Source of the DNA: Blastomussa wellsi
Taxonomy: Eukaryota > Cnidaria > Anthozoa > Scleractinia > Plerogyridae
Length of the DNA: 64,000 bases
Assembly: GCA_947652115.1 (NCBI GenBank)
Contig: OX393569.1
Span: 5,310,457 to 5,374,456, forward strand
Direction: 5' to 3'
Made by a program: the position numbers and the translations under genes. The notes under the pieces were generated by a model. It was not told where the DNA came from and did not search any database. It saw only the letters and a list, made by a program, of their open reading frames with translations. Below are positions 9,904-23,257 of this stretch, in pieces; within the stretch, counting starts at the first letter, position 1, and every line of letters starts with the position of its first letter.

Positions 9904-12615
9904 TGCCCTGCCACTTGAGCATAAAATTCACAGCTTCATGCCCACTGTATAAAATCTACTAAAAGACTATGTGTGCATTGCATGCCTGCCACACTATATA
10001 AAATTGATCACCATGCATGTAAAATATAACATTATGACAACAAGGAATACTAATTCTGGGCTGTACATTTACATCTCCAGCACTAGCCAGTAACCCAAGG
10101 CTTATATTTTATTTCTGATTATAACTTTATACATAATTTTCAAAATGGTGTCAGGATCAGCGTTAAATTACATGTATGACCACATCAGAAACTTTCCATT
10201 CTCAAAATTTAAAACTCCAATAGCTTACAGCCTTTTACATAAACCATGTTATGCTATTTTACTTTACTTAAAGGCATCATGACCAAAGCTACTTACAGGT
10301 TTAGATATTTCTTTTGGAGCATCCGTAAAAAATTCAGCTTCTGACACAAGTTCTATCTCTTCATCTTTTGACCTAAGATGAGCATTGAAGTTTCCATATA
10401 GTAACAGAAACGTAAATATTACCGATAAATACTGACTGGGAAATATTCTTGTTCTATTTCAGAGCTTATGCATGACCAGAGAATAACTATGAATGATATT
10501 TTACTAAAAAAGAGATTTTGAATCAAGTAGACACAGCTAGACAGATCTCTTTCAGTGAAATTGTTTACGACGTAGGTATTATTTTTTAATGGTATTATTG
10601 TGGGAGAAAAAGCCAACTGTTTTTTCCATGACTAACCAGACTTTTGCAATTCATATCGCATTTGACTGGTTGTGAGACAACATTCCAGAAATAATTCAAG
10701 TCATTCATGGTTTCAAGTAACACAGGTGTCAAGTAACACCAAATTTGTAGTAGCATACTTTACTTACTTGAACTCGAGGCATTTTGTGATTTCCTTTTTC
10801 AAGTGCATCACTTCATAAAGAAGGTTCTGTAATTGCAGGTGAAGACTATCTACCTTTTGCTTGGCCTAGAGAAAGCAAATAGAACACGGCATCACAGTTT
10901 GTGCACAGGACGATAACTTATTTTTTTCGGATAATATTTTTATGTTTGTTTATTTATTTACTGGTACCTTATACAATTGATAATATGCAAAATCTTTTGT
11001 TTCATTCCCCCAAGCCTCGGTGACATGTTAGAATATTAATATATAGGAATTGGTCCATTAAACAGCCACTTCCAAATTCCCCAATTCCCAATATGTGTTC
11101 TACTGGTAACAGTCAATCGCAAAGGACCATACACACATCACCACACTCTTGGACATAATATCAACCAAGCTATTTAGCCTGATGCACAAACCTCTTGAGT
11201 TCTCTCTCTGGCTTTTTTACATCGCATATGAGCAAGTCGGTTGAGCTTCTTCAAGATCGTAAACAGAAGGGTGCACCTAATCCTGGACTCATTTGTGTCA
11301 GCACCCTGAAACAAAAAGAATTATTCACAAATTAATTTAAAATTTTCCTACATTATCAGTTTTGATGTTACAGATCGGCAGTCAACTACTGTAGAATTTG
11401 TCTAGCATGACGTGACTACATGGTCATGTAGGAGCATTGCTAAACTACTGAGCATGACCTAAGGATAATATTTCAACAGAATGGCCATCACACTTGGTTA
11501 ATTAACAGTAGGCTCATGCCATAGTATGCACTGTGGTGTAAGGGGGAAGTTTAGAGATCAGGAAATATACACAAGAGTTGCTTCAGGTGATGGCCGAGAG
11601 CAACTTTAGCTTCTGTTATAGTCTCTCAAACTGTCTAAATGCACCAAAACTCAATGGTGTATAGCAAAAAGCATAAACCAATGATTATGCTAGTGCAAAA
11701 ATTTACCAGAGAAACAATTTGCTCTTGCTATCAGTGTGAACTATTGGATTTTGTACACATTTACAACAATACTGACTTTGATAGCTCTGCTATCTGTGTT
11801 ATTAATAAGATACACTCGATTCTCAGTGTTTAAATAAAGTTTTACATTACATTACAGAGTTTCATCAGCTATCCAAACACATTGAATTTTGTCAAAAATA
11901 CTCGACTGTGCATCATATTTCCAACTCTCTTCTCAACGTTTGGATATCCCAATGCCATTACAGTTCATTTTGTTTAGGAGTGCTCAATGACTCTTCATTA
12001 CTGTTTTGCAAGGATTTCTGGTGTAATTTCATTTTGGATTGTTTACATTCATTTGCATGAGGATCACATAAACATTCTGCAGCACGATCTGGAAATCACC
12101 TTTAAAGACCCAAGATTGACCAGTACACATTGCACATGTCAACTGCAGTCACTAACTTTTATGCGAGTCGAAAAACACCTATCAGACAATGGCACCGATC
12201 CTGTGTTCATCAATACAATAACAAATGCGCGCAATGCACAGCGGTCCGTCATGGGTCTTTAACTAACAGGTGTTATTTATACAAAGGTTTTTCATAAAAC
12301 CATGGAAAATTCGAAAATAGTGCAAGAGGTTCATCTTACTGCAAGGTTTTGCTTCTGAATCTCTGCCACAAGCTTTCTTATTTCCTCAGTGCCTCTCTCA
12401 AACGAAGCAACATCAGCAGCAGCACTTCTTTTCTCCACTTCTACATCCTCCATGTTTGCAGCGTGTTGGACATCTGAAGATTTAGAAGGACCATCTTTAA
12501 GTGAAGTTGAAGAAGAAGAAGTAGATTTCGAAGTGGTTGGAGGAGATTTCATCACTTTCTTCTCCTGCGAAGGACTACCTGCATCTGAAGGCGTGCGGGT
12601 TCTCCTTCGCTTCAT
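2401..12615 (-). CDS. THOC5: THO complex subunit 5 (THOC5), 13 exons, 3' end outside window
   Basis: Subunit of the nuclear THO/TREX complex, which couples transcription to mRNA export. Minus-strand exons by GT/AG sites and frame: 12615-12340, 11305-11192, 10865-10768, 10372-10297, 7942-7872, 7447-7333, 6168-5958, 5847-5801, 4592-4490, 4147-4036, 3778-3677, 2983-2887, 2512-2401. Every junction keeps the frame; together they give about 511 residues. Matches to vertebrate THOC5 run in order: KKLNRLAH (exon 2), [17 protein letters not shown] (3), [11 protein letters not shown] (4), [13 protein letters not shown] (5), FLDSLQPRL (6), [13 protein letters not shown] (7), LLSPESLL...[12 protein letters not shown] (11), [20 protein letters not shown] (13). 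The N-terminus is basic and Ser/Thr-rich ([10 protein letters not shown]), a likely nuclear localisation signal, and poorly conserved. Vertebrate THOC5 has about 680 residues, so roughly the last 170 are missing, presumably beyond the left edge. Exon 13 ends in phase 1 with a good GTAGGC donor. Confidence 0.92.
3550..3665. repeat. diverged short inverted-repeat element
   Basis: This stretch in THOC5 intron 11-12 resembles the hairpin elements at 11857-11956 and 55271-55383: an ACTCTCTTGTCGGTGTTTG block followed by GATGAAATGCTGTCTCTTG. The left arm is strongly diverged. Confidence 0.4.
6340..6815. repeat. interspersed repeat, inverted relative to the copy at 15718-15932
   Basis: Lies in THOC5 intron 6. 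Blocks AACAATTAGACTATGAGCC, TTTTCTATCGGCAAT, CCAATCAGATTCACAGATT and TTTCTACTAAATAAT match, in reverse complement, the segment at 15718-15932. A 14-base poly-A run and an AAACTAGAAA-rich patch sit at about 6580-6650. Confidence 0.6.
8532..9383. mobile_element. non-autonomous DNA transposon with TACCGTATTTACCCGTGT inverted ends
   Basis: Left end TACCGTATTTACCCGTGT (8532-8549) is repeated inverted at the right end (9366-9383). Adjoining inner blocks TATAAGTCGACC and AGGTCTACTTATA are also inverted. The 852-bp element carries no transposase frame. The ends begin with TA, which would fit a Tc1/mariner-type TA target duplication; that class assignment is inference. It lies in THOC5 intron 4. Confidence 0.75.
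9447..9903. mobile_element. MITE with perfect 28-bp terminal inverted repeats
   Basis: ATACTATCAAAATCACTAGA... at 9447-9474 is the exact reverse complement of 9876-9903. The 457-bp interior has no coding capacity. It lies 63 bases to the right of the previous element, in THOC5 intron 4. The unbroken arms suggest a recent insertion. Confidence 0.85.
11857..11956. repeat. short hairpin element (copy A)
   Basis: CAGAGTTTCATCAGCTATCC and CCAAACAC on the left pair with CGTTTGGATATCCCAATG on the right, around an ACTCTCTTCTC core. It matches 55271-55383 along most of its length. Located in THOC5 intron 1. Confidence 0.6.
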
Positions 12616-13160
12616 TTCGGTTTCAAAACTGGTAAGATAAAACGCAAAAAACTACTAAAACCAAGACTTAGTTGCGGCAAGTAAAAGCCGCCATCTTTAA
12701 TCCCCAATCACGCATAATCCCTATTTGTAACACCGCTAACATGCCCTCTTTGTGTTGCGGTCTCGTGTCACTTGAAATGACCATATTTGGTAATTTTGGT
12801 GGTGTTGGAGCGTATTATGGGATAGCAAGAGAATGCATGACATCATTTATTTTCATTTCTTGTTCTGTTGACGTCCACACCTTCCAGCTAAAATTTGGAA
12901 GAGGTACGCCAGATAATTTAGTGTTTTGCGATTTGTTCATGCATGAATCAACCTTCAACAACCGTTGTCAGTAACTACGAGGCCTTGGGCATTAGTAGAC
13001 TACTTTTTCCGCGTTAACAATTTTCTCTACTGCCTAGATTTCATAACGCGGATTTGCGGATAAGCTAGACTTCTTCCAAGCTTCCGTCTGCAGGACTCCA
13101 CTTCGTGTGCACTTCTTCGGTTCTTTCTCGAAGCGTTTTCCTGGAACAGCAGTTCAAGAC
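12616..13160. promoter_or_regulatory. shared head-to-head THOC5 / MTMR3-4 promoter region
   Basis: The start codons of THOC5 (12615, minus) and the myotubularin gene (13161, plus) are 545 bases apart and diverge. Both 5' UTRs and any core promoters must lie here unless there are upstream noncoding exons. No clear TATA box was recognised. Bidirectional use is inference from the geometry. Confidence 0.55.
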
Positions 13161-16100
13161 ATGGCTACGGTGAGAGTTTTATAGATAACACGATGTCTGT
13201 GCAGTATTTTTAGGTGTATTGTACAATAAATTAAGAGATTTATTTTACGTGACATTATCTCCCGATAATTTTCTATTTCAGGAGGTCGAACAGCCGTCCA
13301 GCATGGTGTACGTGCAAGCAAGTGAACTCTTCCCGAAGAAGACGCTCGCTTCAGGTAAATGCCAAGTTTCACGCTGTGTTTTTACAATGCAAGGTGCAAA
13401 AAAGATACTTTGTTTTCCATATGCGCTGAAGTTTTTACGATAGAGGCGCTTGCGTTTGATAAATTTGTAAACCTGGTTTATTTCTTATGTGCGAATTTCT
13501 GCATTTCCGTCTAGACAAATATAAACAAAGCTTATCAAAGACGTTCCGTCAACGATTTTAGTTTTCTCTCGACTGTTATGTAGCTGGTACCGGATTAGGT
13601 TCGTGACAGTTATTTCCCTTTCCATCGAAATATAAATCAAACTGATTAATTATACAGCTTGCAATCATCCACTCAGACATAAGTCTTGTAAAAATAAAAG
13701 TTATCTAAATTCGGTTTTCTCCCACAAAGTCATCAATCGTTTTGAATACTGTCAACATTAATTGCCAGCTATTTAATACCTTGATAGTGTCATATAAAGC
13801 ATCGCTCCGATTCCCTCCGAAAATTGTTGATCTTAATATATATATATATAAAATAATTCCTGCACTCCAGAACCGAGTTTTTATTTGTTTATTAATTTGG
13901 AGAAATTCGCTAGCAGAATTCAAACAACATAATAAGCTTAATTGTGATTATGCTTTGATAAAATTAATTACCTTCCTTTGTTCAGGGGTCGCCATTTGTT
14001 TGTTTCCTCTTTCAAAGAGGTTAGATTCCGATTTTGTGGTTGGCTAGCTTTGCTTTCAGTTTCCACCCAAATAATTTGCTTGGTAAAATTGAAAACTACT
14101 TTCAACCCAAATCTAGATTTCCCACTTTTATCCCTAATCTCAACAGTATTTGAGTATTTATTATGATTTGAGGGGTGTTTGCATTCCCATCAGCGTTTAT
14201 AGTTTACTTAATTATTTAGAACAGATATAATGTTAAGATGGCAATTAACTAGCTTTATCAGGCGTCAAAGAATTGAATTGAGACTCCCATTAGGTGCAAG
14301 AAGCTGACTGAAAAACTAGCTACTTCAACTTTTGAGCCAGGTGTTTCAGCGTGACACTGCAAACACAGTCAAACACTTCATCTCTGAATGTGCTGTTTTA
14401 TTAGGCAATGTTTCAACAACTTGTCTTGCAATTTTGTGGCACTTTTGCAAAAAAATGTTACTTTTGGTGTAACACCCCTAGCTGGGGGGTAGCACATAAA
14501 TGTTTGTTGTAGCATTGCCCGTGACCATGTACAATCTTGCAACAAAACTGCCTCCCTATAGTAAGCAGTTGTTGTCGCAGTAAACTTGAGACAAGTTGCT
14601 TAAGGTGCAGAAACGTATTAATAAGGACCCTGCAAAGTTCCAGACATTCGTAAACTTAGTTTTGGTGCACCAGGCATTCTTTGGCATTCAACAATATTGC
14701 AGCCACTGAGTCTGTATATTAAACCCACAGACAGTGGTCATTCTTTGAAGTTTTAGTGGCATAAAGTGTTGGTTAAAATGTCTAATTTTGCTATTGCAGT
14801 GTGATTATCTAGGAAAAATTCCAGAAGAGTGACTTGTTTCACCCTCAATATGCAATTTAACTTTACTGTAGACATTGAATGCTAACAAAATTGTGATAAT
14901 ACACTGCAATGGTTGGGATTATATTTATCCAAGAGATTGTATGATACTGTTGGCTCAATTTTCAGGGGGCTTATATTAGAAGGGATAGGCACTTTCGCAA
15001 TATTAAAATTTAGCTTGATAGCAAGGTCTAGAGGACACAAACAAAAGAAATTAATAAACATGTCTTTTTATTTTCTTTGTTTGTGTCTTCTTGGCCTCGC
15101 TATCAAGCTGAATTTTAATATTTAAAGCGAAAGTGGTCTATTCAAACATATTTATTAAACTTAGCTTGCAATTTGAAATGGCTTTCTTGAGAACTTAAGG
15201 TGCATATTTTGCATCTAGTTTAACTCTGAATCTGATAATATAATGGAGAAAATGTTTCACACAGTGGCCAAATGGACATCACAAGTATCTGAGCATAATA
15301 TAACAACAAAATATAATAAAATAAGCTCTGTGGGTGTTTTTTATAATAAGCATGAATGTGAGTTTATGTAAGTGCATGGCAGGGCTGCAAATAATTTTCT
15401 CCCATGAATAGGCTTGTGTTCGGCTAAGTCACCATTTTATCGAACAAAACAGTAGTGACGTTGGATGTCATATTACTGACAGAACTTCCAGATAAAGTGT
15501 TGTTGTCAACGCAAGACCTTGGCATTTTCTTTGGAAGGGTTTAAAATTTGTCTGGATATTAAGCAATAGAGGACTTTAACCGTGTTTACATAGCCTCATC
15601 TAAACACAAGGGGGTTTGAGACAGTTATGCAAACCCGATGCATAATTTTCGAGAATTCTCCCAAAACCCCTCGTGTTTAGATGAGGCTAGGTAAACACGG
15701 AAAAAGTCCTCTTGCTTTTTTAGTAGAAACTCAGCTGTGTTCTATTGGAAATCCGTGAATCTGATTGGTTCTCCCACTGTTTTTTATTCGCCGATAGAAA
15801 ATGATTGCTCGCGTGTTGCTCTTTAAATGCAAGATTTTTCTTGGTTTTGGCTCAAAAATACTTAAAAATTGTAGCTTTTGGAATGTAACCCTATCACATA
15901 GAAAACTCTGGCTCTTAGTCTAATTGTTAAAAAAATATTTCTTAATTAAACATATTACGCACAAGGCTAATACATCACAACTGTCTTTGCATACTCTCAT
16001 CTAAACACACCTATCAACCAATGAGAGCACGTGTAGTATATCATCTAAACACACCTATCAACCAATGAGAGCACGCGTAGTATCTCGGTGAGTATGTAAT

Positions 16101-19100
16101 AAGAAAATTTTCTTAAGCTGTTTCGGGTTACTGACATTCAGGGGCTTAACATCAGTAAGTCTTATTGGAATCTAGAGTATCTTATGAAGAAAGAGAAAAA
16201 TATTTGAGTGAGAAATAAATAAAAAAAGATGTTTGCATCATATTTCTCTGTTATTAAGTATAGAAGAATTGAATGCTAGCATGATCAAGCCAGTGCGGCT
16301 GGTTTTTGTAGTTCAAAGGCCATGTTTGAATTTATCCATTGATTGGTGTCCACATGAGAAAACAAACAGCTATAAACACTGTAAATTACTGCTGAATTTC
16401 TGTTATATTCCTTTCCTGTAGAAGATGATTCTGCCCAGGTGCCATTTCCAGAACTGTGCGGTGAAAGTGTTGAATATCTGGAGAGGACGTCTGATGCCAT
16501 TCTTGCTCTTTCAAACTTCCGTCTCTTTATTCGTTTTAAGGATTCATTTGTGAATGTAAGTTCAACCATTTCTCATACCAAGTTTAAGCAAACCTTCATT
16601 CAAAGTATTTTTACGTTTATTTGTGTAACAAGAAAATTGTGTAATAGTAATCCAATGAGGCTTTTCAGGGCCAACATAAACAAACACTGAAACAAATATT
16701 GCAGATAACATAAAAAGGTTACCGGTAAATTGGCTATTTACAACATAGCGGAAGCCTGGGATCAGAAGCCCGAGTTGAACTCGGGCTGTGGCCAACACCA
16801 GGCATTCAGGGGCGGATCCAGGATTTTTCTTAGGATGGGGTGCACCACTAAGGAATGTCACAGGTCATCGGGAGGGGGGGGGGGTGTGCAGACCCCCTGC
16901 ACCCTCACCCTGGATCCTCCCCTGGCATTGGTCTGAACTGGACTTAAACCTGCAAATCTGGATTTCCATTGTAGTGCTCTAACCCCTTGGCCTCACTGCC
17001 TCCCTCATTCCTACCAATTTTACCTTCATGGGAATTGTGTATAAAAGAAGGAAGTTCTGCAGATCTGTAAAACAATTGCAATGTAAATAATGGCTCATCC
17101 ATATTCAAGGCTGTGCTCTAAGAAAAATTTCAAGGGCCTGAAGGTTCCAAACCATGAGTTTATCTGGTCGCCCAAAGGCAAAAGTTAGTTGCCTGAGGCA
17201 CCTGGGCACCCTTGGAGCACAGGCCTGATATTTAAGTGCATTAATTATCCGTCTTTTTCTTGTCAGATTCCTTTGCGTTTGATAGAGTCTGTGGAAATGA
17301 GAGATCTCTTCTTGATGGACGTCAACTGTAAAGATGCTAGATCATTTAGGTGGGTAATGAAATTGAAGTACAGTGAACTATTGTGAAGATATCAGTGACG
17401 TCACCCATTGTCATTAATGTGCCAACCAGAAAACTATTGGCTAGTGAGCAAAGAGCTCTTTTGTTTAACTTGTTGGCTATTTAAATAACAAAAGCAATGT
17501 TTATAAACAAATATCTTACCTATTTTCTATGGCACCAACTTTCCACCCTAGAGTGTCCAGCCTAAGAGAGTCAAGATACAGTCAAATGTAGAGCTGCGAT
17601 GAAACACTCAGTCCTAAAACACAACCTTCAATAGCATTAACGTTGTGATGAAAATGACACTTTAACTTGACGAGCTTGCAATAAATAGCATTAATTTTAT
17701 GACCTCAAATTGAACGCAGCACATTTGATTCTGGGAGTTTAATCGCGAACATGGGTGTTTAATCACATTTAGAACATGTTTAAATGCCGTTTGAAACAAG
17801 TTTAAACGCCATAAAGAAACGTTTTAACACATTAAAACAGCATTTAAATGCTTTTGTTTAAAAGCCATTTTTTTAATCACTTTAAACCCCCTTTTCCCAA
17901 ATAGGGTCACATATTAAGAATATTCTTCATCCACATTCAGAAATGACTGTCTTTAATGAATCTCACAGACTCTATTTTCATTTGTGGTTTCCTTTCACTT
18001 GCCAAAATGGCTAAAAGACCAAAAGTGAAAAGACCAAAACGTACTAACTTGAATACACAATTTTACTAGCCTGCCCTGACATTTTATTTTCTTCAGGATT
18101 TTATTTGACAACAGTGAGCAATGCTTGACTTGTTATCACCGTCTGACCCAATGTATTTCCCCTCTCTCGCGCCTTGAGGATCTTTTTGCCTTTGCCTTCC
18201 ATGCATGGTGCTTGGACTCGAAGCAGTCTAGCTCTGTAGAAGAGGGAGAATTTACCAACTTCTGTCAAAAAGGTAGGTACATGACATACAACTATTTGAT
18301 CTTTAAGAAGCCATGCTAGCTAAAGCAATACTTACTTAAAGAGAGAGTAAAATTGACTGAAATTTTTATTTTCCCTGCAGCCAAAGGTATTTCGATAGTG
18401 AAATACTGTTGTGATGTATGTGTTGTGTTTCAATTTTACCATTGGAAAAATTTGGTATTTTCTTTCATTTTCTATATTCATTATGATATATTTACTGCCT
18501 TACACCAGAACAAAGGAAAATACCAAATTGTGCCAAGGTTTAATAGCCTAAATTAAATTTAGAACTGGAAATGATAGCCAGTGAAATTTAGCATACCAAC
18601 AGTGTCATGTTTTCATATATCAGGAATGTCTTGGACAGTTGAGCAGCAAGAAATCTGTCACTTGTCTAGGATTGCCCCATTATTGCTAACATTTGAAAAC
18701 CAGTGTAGTGTAACATACTAATAGATATCTTCAAAGATTGGTTCAGTTTCTTGTGTAAACCGACAAAAACTTTTACTGTTGTTGACTTGTTGTCCAGATG
18801 TGGTGCTATATTCGTTCATGTCTGAGGTAAGAAGAATGGGTTTTGATAATCTCCATGATGCCTGGAGGATCACAGACATCAACTCCAACTTCCAGTAAGT
18901 TTATTCTGATAGCTAATTTGAAATAGGATAGGCCTGGTCAAAGCTGTGCTCTAAGAAAAACTACAAGGAGTGCAAAGGTCGACCCTGGGTGCCCAGCACT
19001 TAAGCTTACAATTATGAGTAAAGAAAGTTTTTCTAGTTGCTGAGAGCCAAATGTTACTTGCCTGTGGCACCCAGGCACTGTTAGAGTACAGCCCTACTGG

Positions 19101-22100
19101 TGGCCTAGGGGTTAGTGCACTGCAGGACTCTGGTTTGAACAGTCCATGGTCACTGTTCTTGGACAAGACGCTGTACTCTCACAGTGCCTCTCTCCACCCA
19201 GGAGAATTGTTAGGCAACCTGACCGAATGCTGGGATGGGGAGTAACGTGTGATGGACTAGCATCCCGTCCAGTTGAGAAGCAAAACTCCTAGCTGCTTCT
19301 TGCCACAGAAACCAAAGTTAAGTGCTGGAAGCCAGTTGGGTTTAAGAGTCTTGTCTCAAATTTGAAAAACATTTCTCTTACAGAAGTTGAAATGCAGAAT
19401 AAGAAAAGTTCATAAAAGGTGTTGTGGGTACTGGTATTTTAAAATTTGAGTGAAGTGCATGGTGCTTCATTGCAAGGGAAGGAGAAATAATGAACCCTGA
19501 TGAATAAAGTAGTCCTCCTTTCTCCTTCCATTGTGCTGATGCACTAATCTAGCATCAGTGAGCTGGAATTAATCCATCCTAATGGCCTAATGATTAATAT
19601 GCTGGACTTCAGATCAGACGGTCCGGGTTCGAGCCCTGGCCGGGGCACTGTTTTGTGTTCTTGGGCAAGACACTTTACTCTCGCACTGCCTCTCTTCTCC
19701 CAGGTGTATAAATGGGTACTGGCGAATTTACTGCTGAGGGGTAACCTTGCGATGGACTAGCATCCCATCCAGGGGAGTAGAAATACTCACTGTTGTTTCA
19801 TGCTAAGGAAACCGTGATAAGCTGAAATTGGAGCCACGTTTGAGTGGAGGAGGTGCAACTTCGAAGAACAAAAGTCAGATTTTTCTCCCTTTAACATTAT
19901 TTGTTTTTGGCCTTTTAAAAAGTAAACATGAGAAATGCTAAAAACGTTTTTATTATATAAACTGCAGTTTCTTAGTTTTAAGGATTTCCACCCCTAAGAA
20001 AAAAGGTAATTGAATATGTGTAAAATTGCAATAATTTTGCATGTGATGATATCAATGACTTCACGTTAGATACCATGTTTGACCCTACTGTACTTCAATT
20101 TATTGGTGTACAGTCGAAACTCCTTCCTTGAAAGTCTTCGGAAACCTTTGATAATCTTTGGAAAATTTTGGAAAATATTCTGAAGCGTCTGTGTGACCTT
20201 CAGGCAACATTTGTAGAATCTTAGGAAAATGGTCAGAAATCTTCAGAAAATTGTCCAAAACTTTGTTAAATCATGCTTGTAAAATAAACAAAATAATATG
20301 TACGTGTTCAACTTGAGATCTCACAAGTGCACAACAACCATGTATTATTTTGTTTCTTTTATTTCATAGGCACTTAAAATTATTGCAGGTCAACTGAGGA
20401 CCCTATTTGTGCTGTTGCTTTGTCAAGATGACCCTCCTTGTGGAGTCAGTAATCTAATAAATATTTCTTCTTTTAGGCTATGTGCCACCTATCCCAAACT
20501 TCACATTGTGCCAGCTAGGATTTCAGACACAGAAATGGAGGCTGTTGGCAAGTTTAGGACTTCCGGAAGATTTCCATCTGTTGTGTGGAGGTAACAAAAA
20601 TTATACTGAATTGTTGCATTGATAAGCAGCATCTGATTTTATGATTAAAGGATCTCTGTCACGGGTGAAATGTGTAGCCTTAATTTTTCAAGTTTGTCAG
20701 TTGCAATGGCCTTCTAAGTCATCCTCACTTGAAGCTATCCTTGTTTCTTCTCAGTTTACTGTTCTGGTGGGTTTTTTTACCTTATAACACTTGCTGTTAA
20801 ACTAATATTTCAAGATATCCTTTAATTTAAAGGCAATTTTATACATGTACCTTCCCAAAAACATTCTTGTCCCCATGGCACTTTTTATTGCAGCACACAA
20901 CATGTAGAAACATCAATACTATATACACTAAGTCCGAAAGTCCTAGAATCTAGAACTGGAATTCCTATGTCCCCAGAGCCTTTTGTTTTTTGTGCCACGA
21001 CCCTGCCGGCTACGGGGACGAGAATGACCCAAAATGGCCTCATTTATGGCGACAAAGACCCTTTAATGTAAAACAGGATTGTTGTCAAGGGTACAATACC
21101 CTCCAATTAGAGGGTGTGGCAACTTATTTGCGCACTTCTTGTCACTTCACAGGCATATGACCAATGGAGCAGTAATAGCGCGTTGCAGTCAACCCGAAGT
21201 CGGATGGCTTGGCTGGCGAAGTCAAGAGGATGAAAACCTCCTCCATGCTATAGGAACAGCTTGTTCAATGGACTCTGTGTCTTTGTCCCTTAAAAAGCAA
21301 CTTCTGAAAGAGATGGGTCAGAAAAATTTTCACAAAAATGGTCATACGGATGCCATTCCTAATGGGAATGTAGTCCATGATGGTTGTGATAATGATGACG
21401 GCAGAAAGGATGCGTCATCAGATAGTGGTGTGGCTGAACAACGCAAGGTTCTGGTAGTAGATGCCAGGGCGTACTCTGCTGCTGTGGTCAACAGGGCAAA
21501 AGGGGGAGGTTGTGAGTGCGAGGGTGAGTTATTTATTAGTCTTAATTGATAGATGTTTAATTGAATCTCAGGCCACTTTAACAGCTATGCTACATCAGCC
21601 AACAAGTGAAAGCGCTAAAGTGTAGTTTCTTATGAGCTTGATGGAAAATTTGCAACATAACCAGTTCACCATTAGGAGTGTAAAGGGCTGATGACATCTG
21701 TGTAATAGAAGTAAACTATTTTGCAGTTCCATGAAATGTTATCAAGCCTCAGTTTGAAAGCTAGGTTTGCATTGACCTTGTATTAATAGAGATTAGCAAC
21801 TAGTTAACATGATAGTAGGATGATTAACAGTTGCAAAGAAGCAAAGTTTGTATCACAAGAAAGTCAACTCTATGTAAATTGGGGTAGTAACAGGAATAAC
21901 ATATGTTTTGTTGAATTGTCTTTGTATTGTATTTTTCTGACAGAGTATTATCCAGGCTGTGAGGTGTTGTTTATGAACCTAGCAAACATCCACACTATAA
22001 GGAAAAGCTTCCACAGCCTGAGAACACTGTGTTCTGGTCCACGGGATGCACCTAAGTAAGTACTTAACTAAACAGCAGTACCAACTTTCTAGCATCTAAA

Positions 22101-23212
22101 ACGATTGCTCTTTTAGCAATAAGTAATGGACTTGAGTGGAGTCCAATTCGGTCTGTTATTATACAAGTGATTAACAAAATCAGACAACCACGTAGTGGGA
22201 GTCAGATTTGATTAATCACAAGACAAATATGATTACAGACAGAATTGGATGACACAAAGTCCTGTTACCAATTCATCATAACTATAACAAAATTTGATAA
22301 AAACTTCCACAAAGCAAAACCTTTTTGACGATTTACCGTCACTGTGATAAAAAAAGTGATGTTTGAAATTGAAAGTTCTAGGAATGCCAAGGAGTTTCAG
22401 TCATATTATTAAGGAACAAAGCTAGAGCATGTTCATGTGCATCATGCAAAATTTGTTATTGGGCACCTTGTTACTGGACACTTTAGCTGTACACGCTCCA
22501 AAAATAAAGCATGCTAAGAACCAATCAGATTTGGGAATTTTGTTATAGTTATGTTTAATTGTCTGAGATCTGGCTATATGTGACTGAAGTATTTCTGTTC
22601 CATTCAGTTGGTGGTCTAGTTTGGAGAAGACCAATTGGCTTCATCATATTTCACTGCTACTGAAGGCCACCAATATTGTGGTGAATGCTGTTCACAAGGA
22701 GCAGAGACCTGTTGTGGTTCACTGCAGCGATGGCTGGGACAGAACAACCCAGATTGTTGCACTGGCAGAGCTGATGTTGGATCCATACTACAGAACAATT
22801 GAGGTATACTGAGAGAATACTCCAATTTTTATTGCATAAATCACACCAAATTTGCTTGTAATGTCTCAGAAAACCTTAGCTTGCAATCGAGAGAGAAATC
22901 CTTTGTTGTAAACGTGCAGTTACTAAATATGCAGAGCCACTTTTTGCGTTGTTTGTAGCCTGAAAATGATAGGATGAGACAGTACAGTGTAGCTCACTGG
23001 GGAATGTAGACAATTTAGCTCTTGACTGTTGTGAAGTTAATATGGATCAATTTTCTGTCTCTTATGTTTGCATTCAATTTCACATTGAAACCATTCAGTT
23101 ACTTTTCGCTCCGACGAAGGGCTAACGCTCGAAACGTCAGCTCTTGAATCTCTTTACGGTGGCCAATTGACATTATCAACCCAGTTGATAAAACCAAATT
23201 ATATCGTTATAC

Positions 23213-23257
<45 letters not shown>

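Noticed and set aside
11987..12262. 91-codon frame in THOC5 intron 1
   Set aside because: Opposite strand to the gene, no recognisable features.
19576..19650. tRNA gene
   Set aside because: A and B boxes are present, but no complete cloverleaf could be drawn, and the sequence continues into a SINE body found at three other places.
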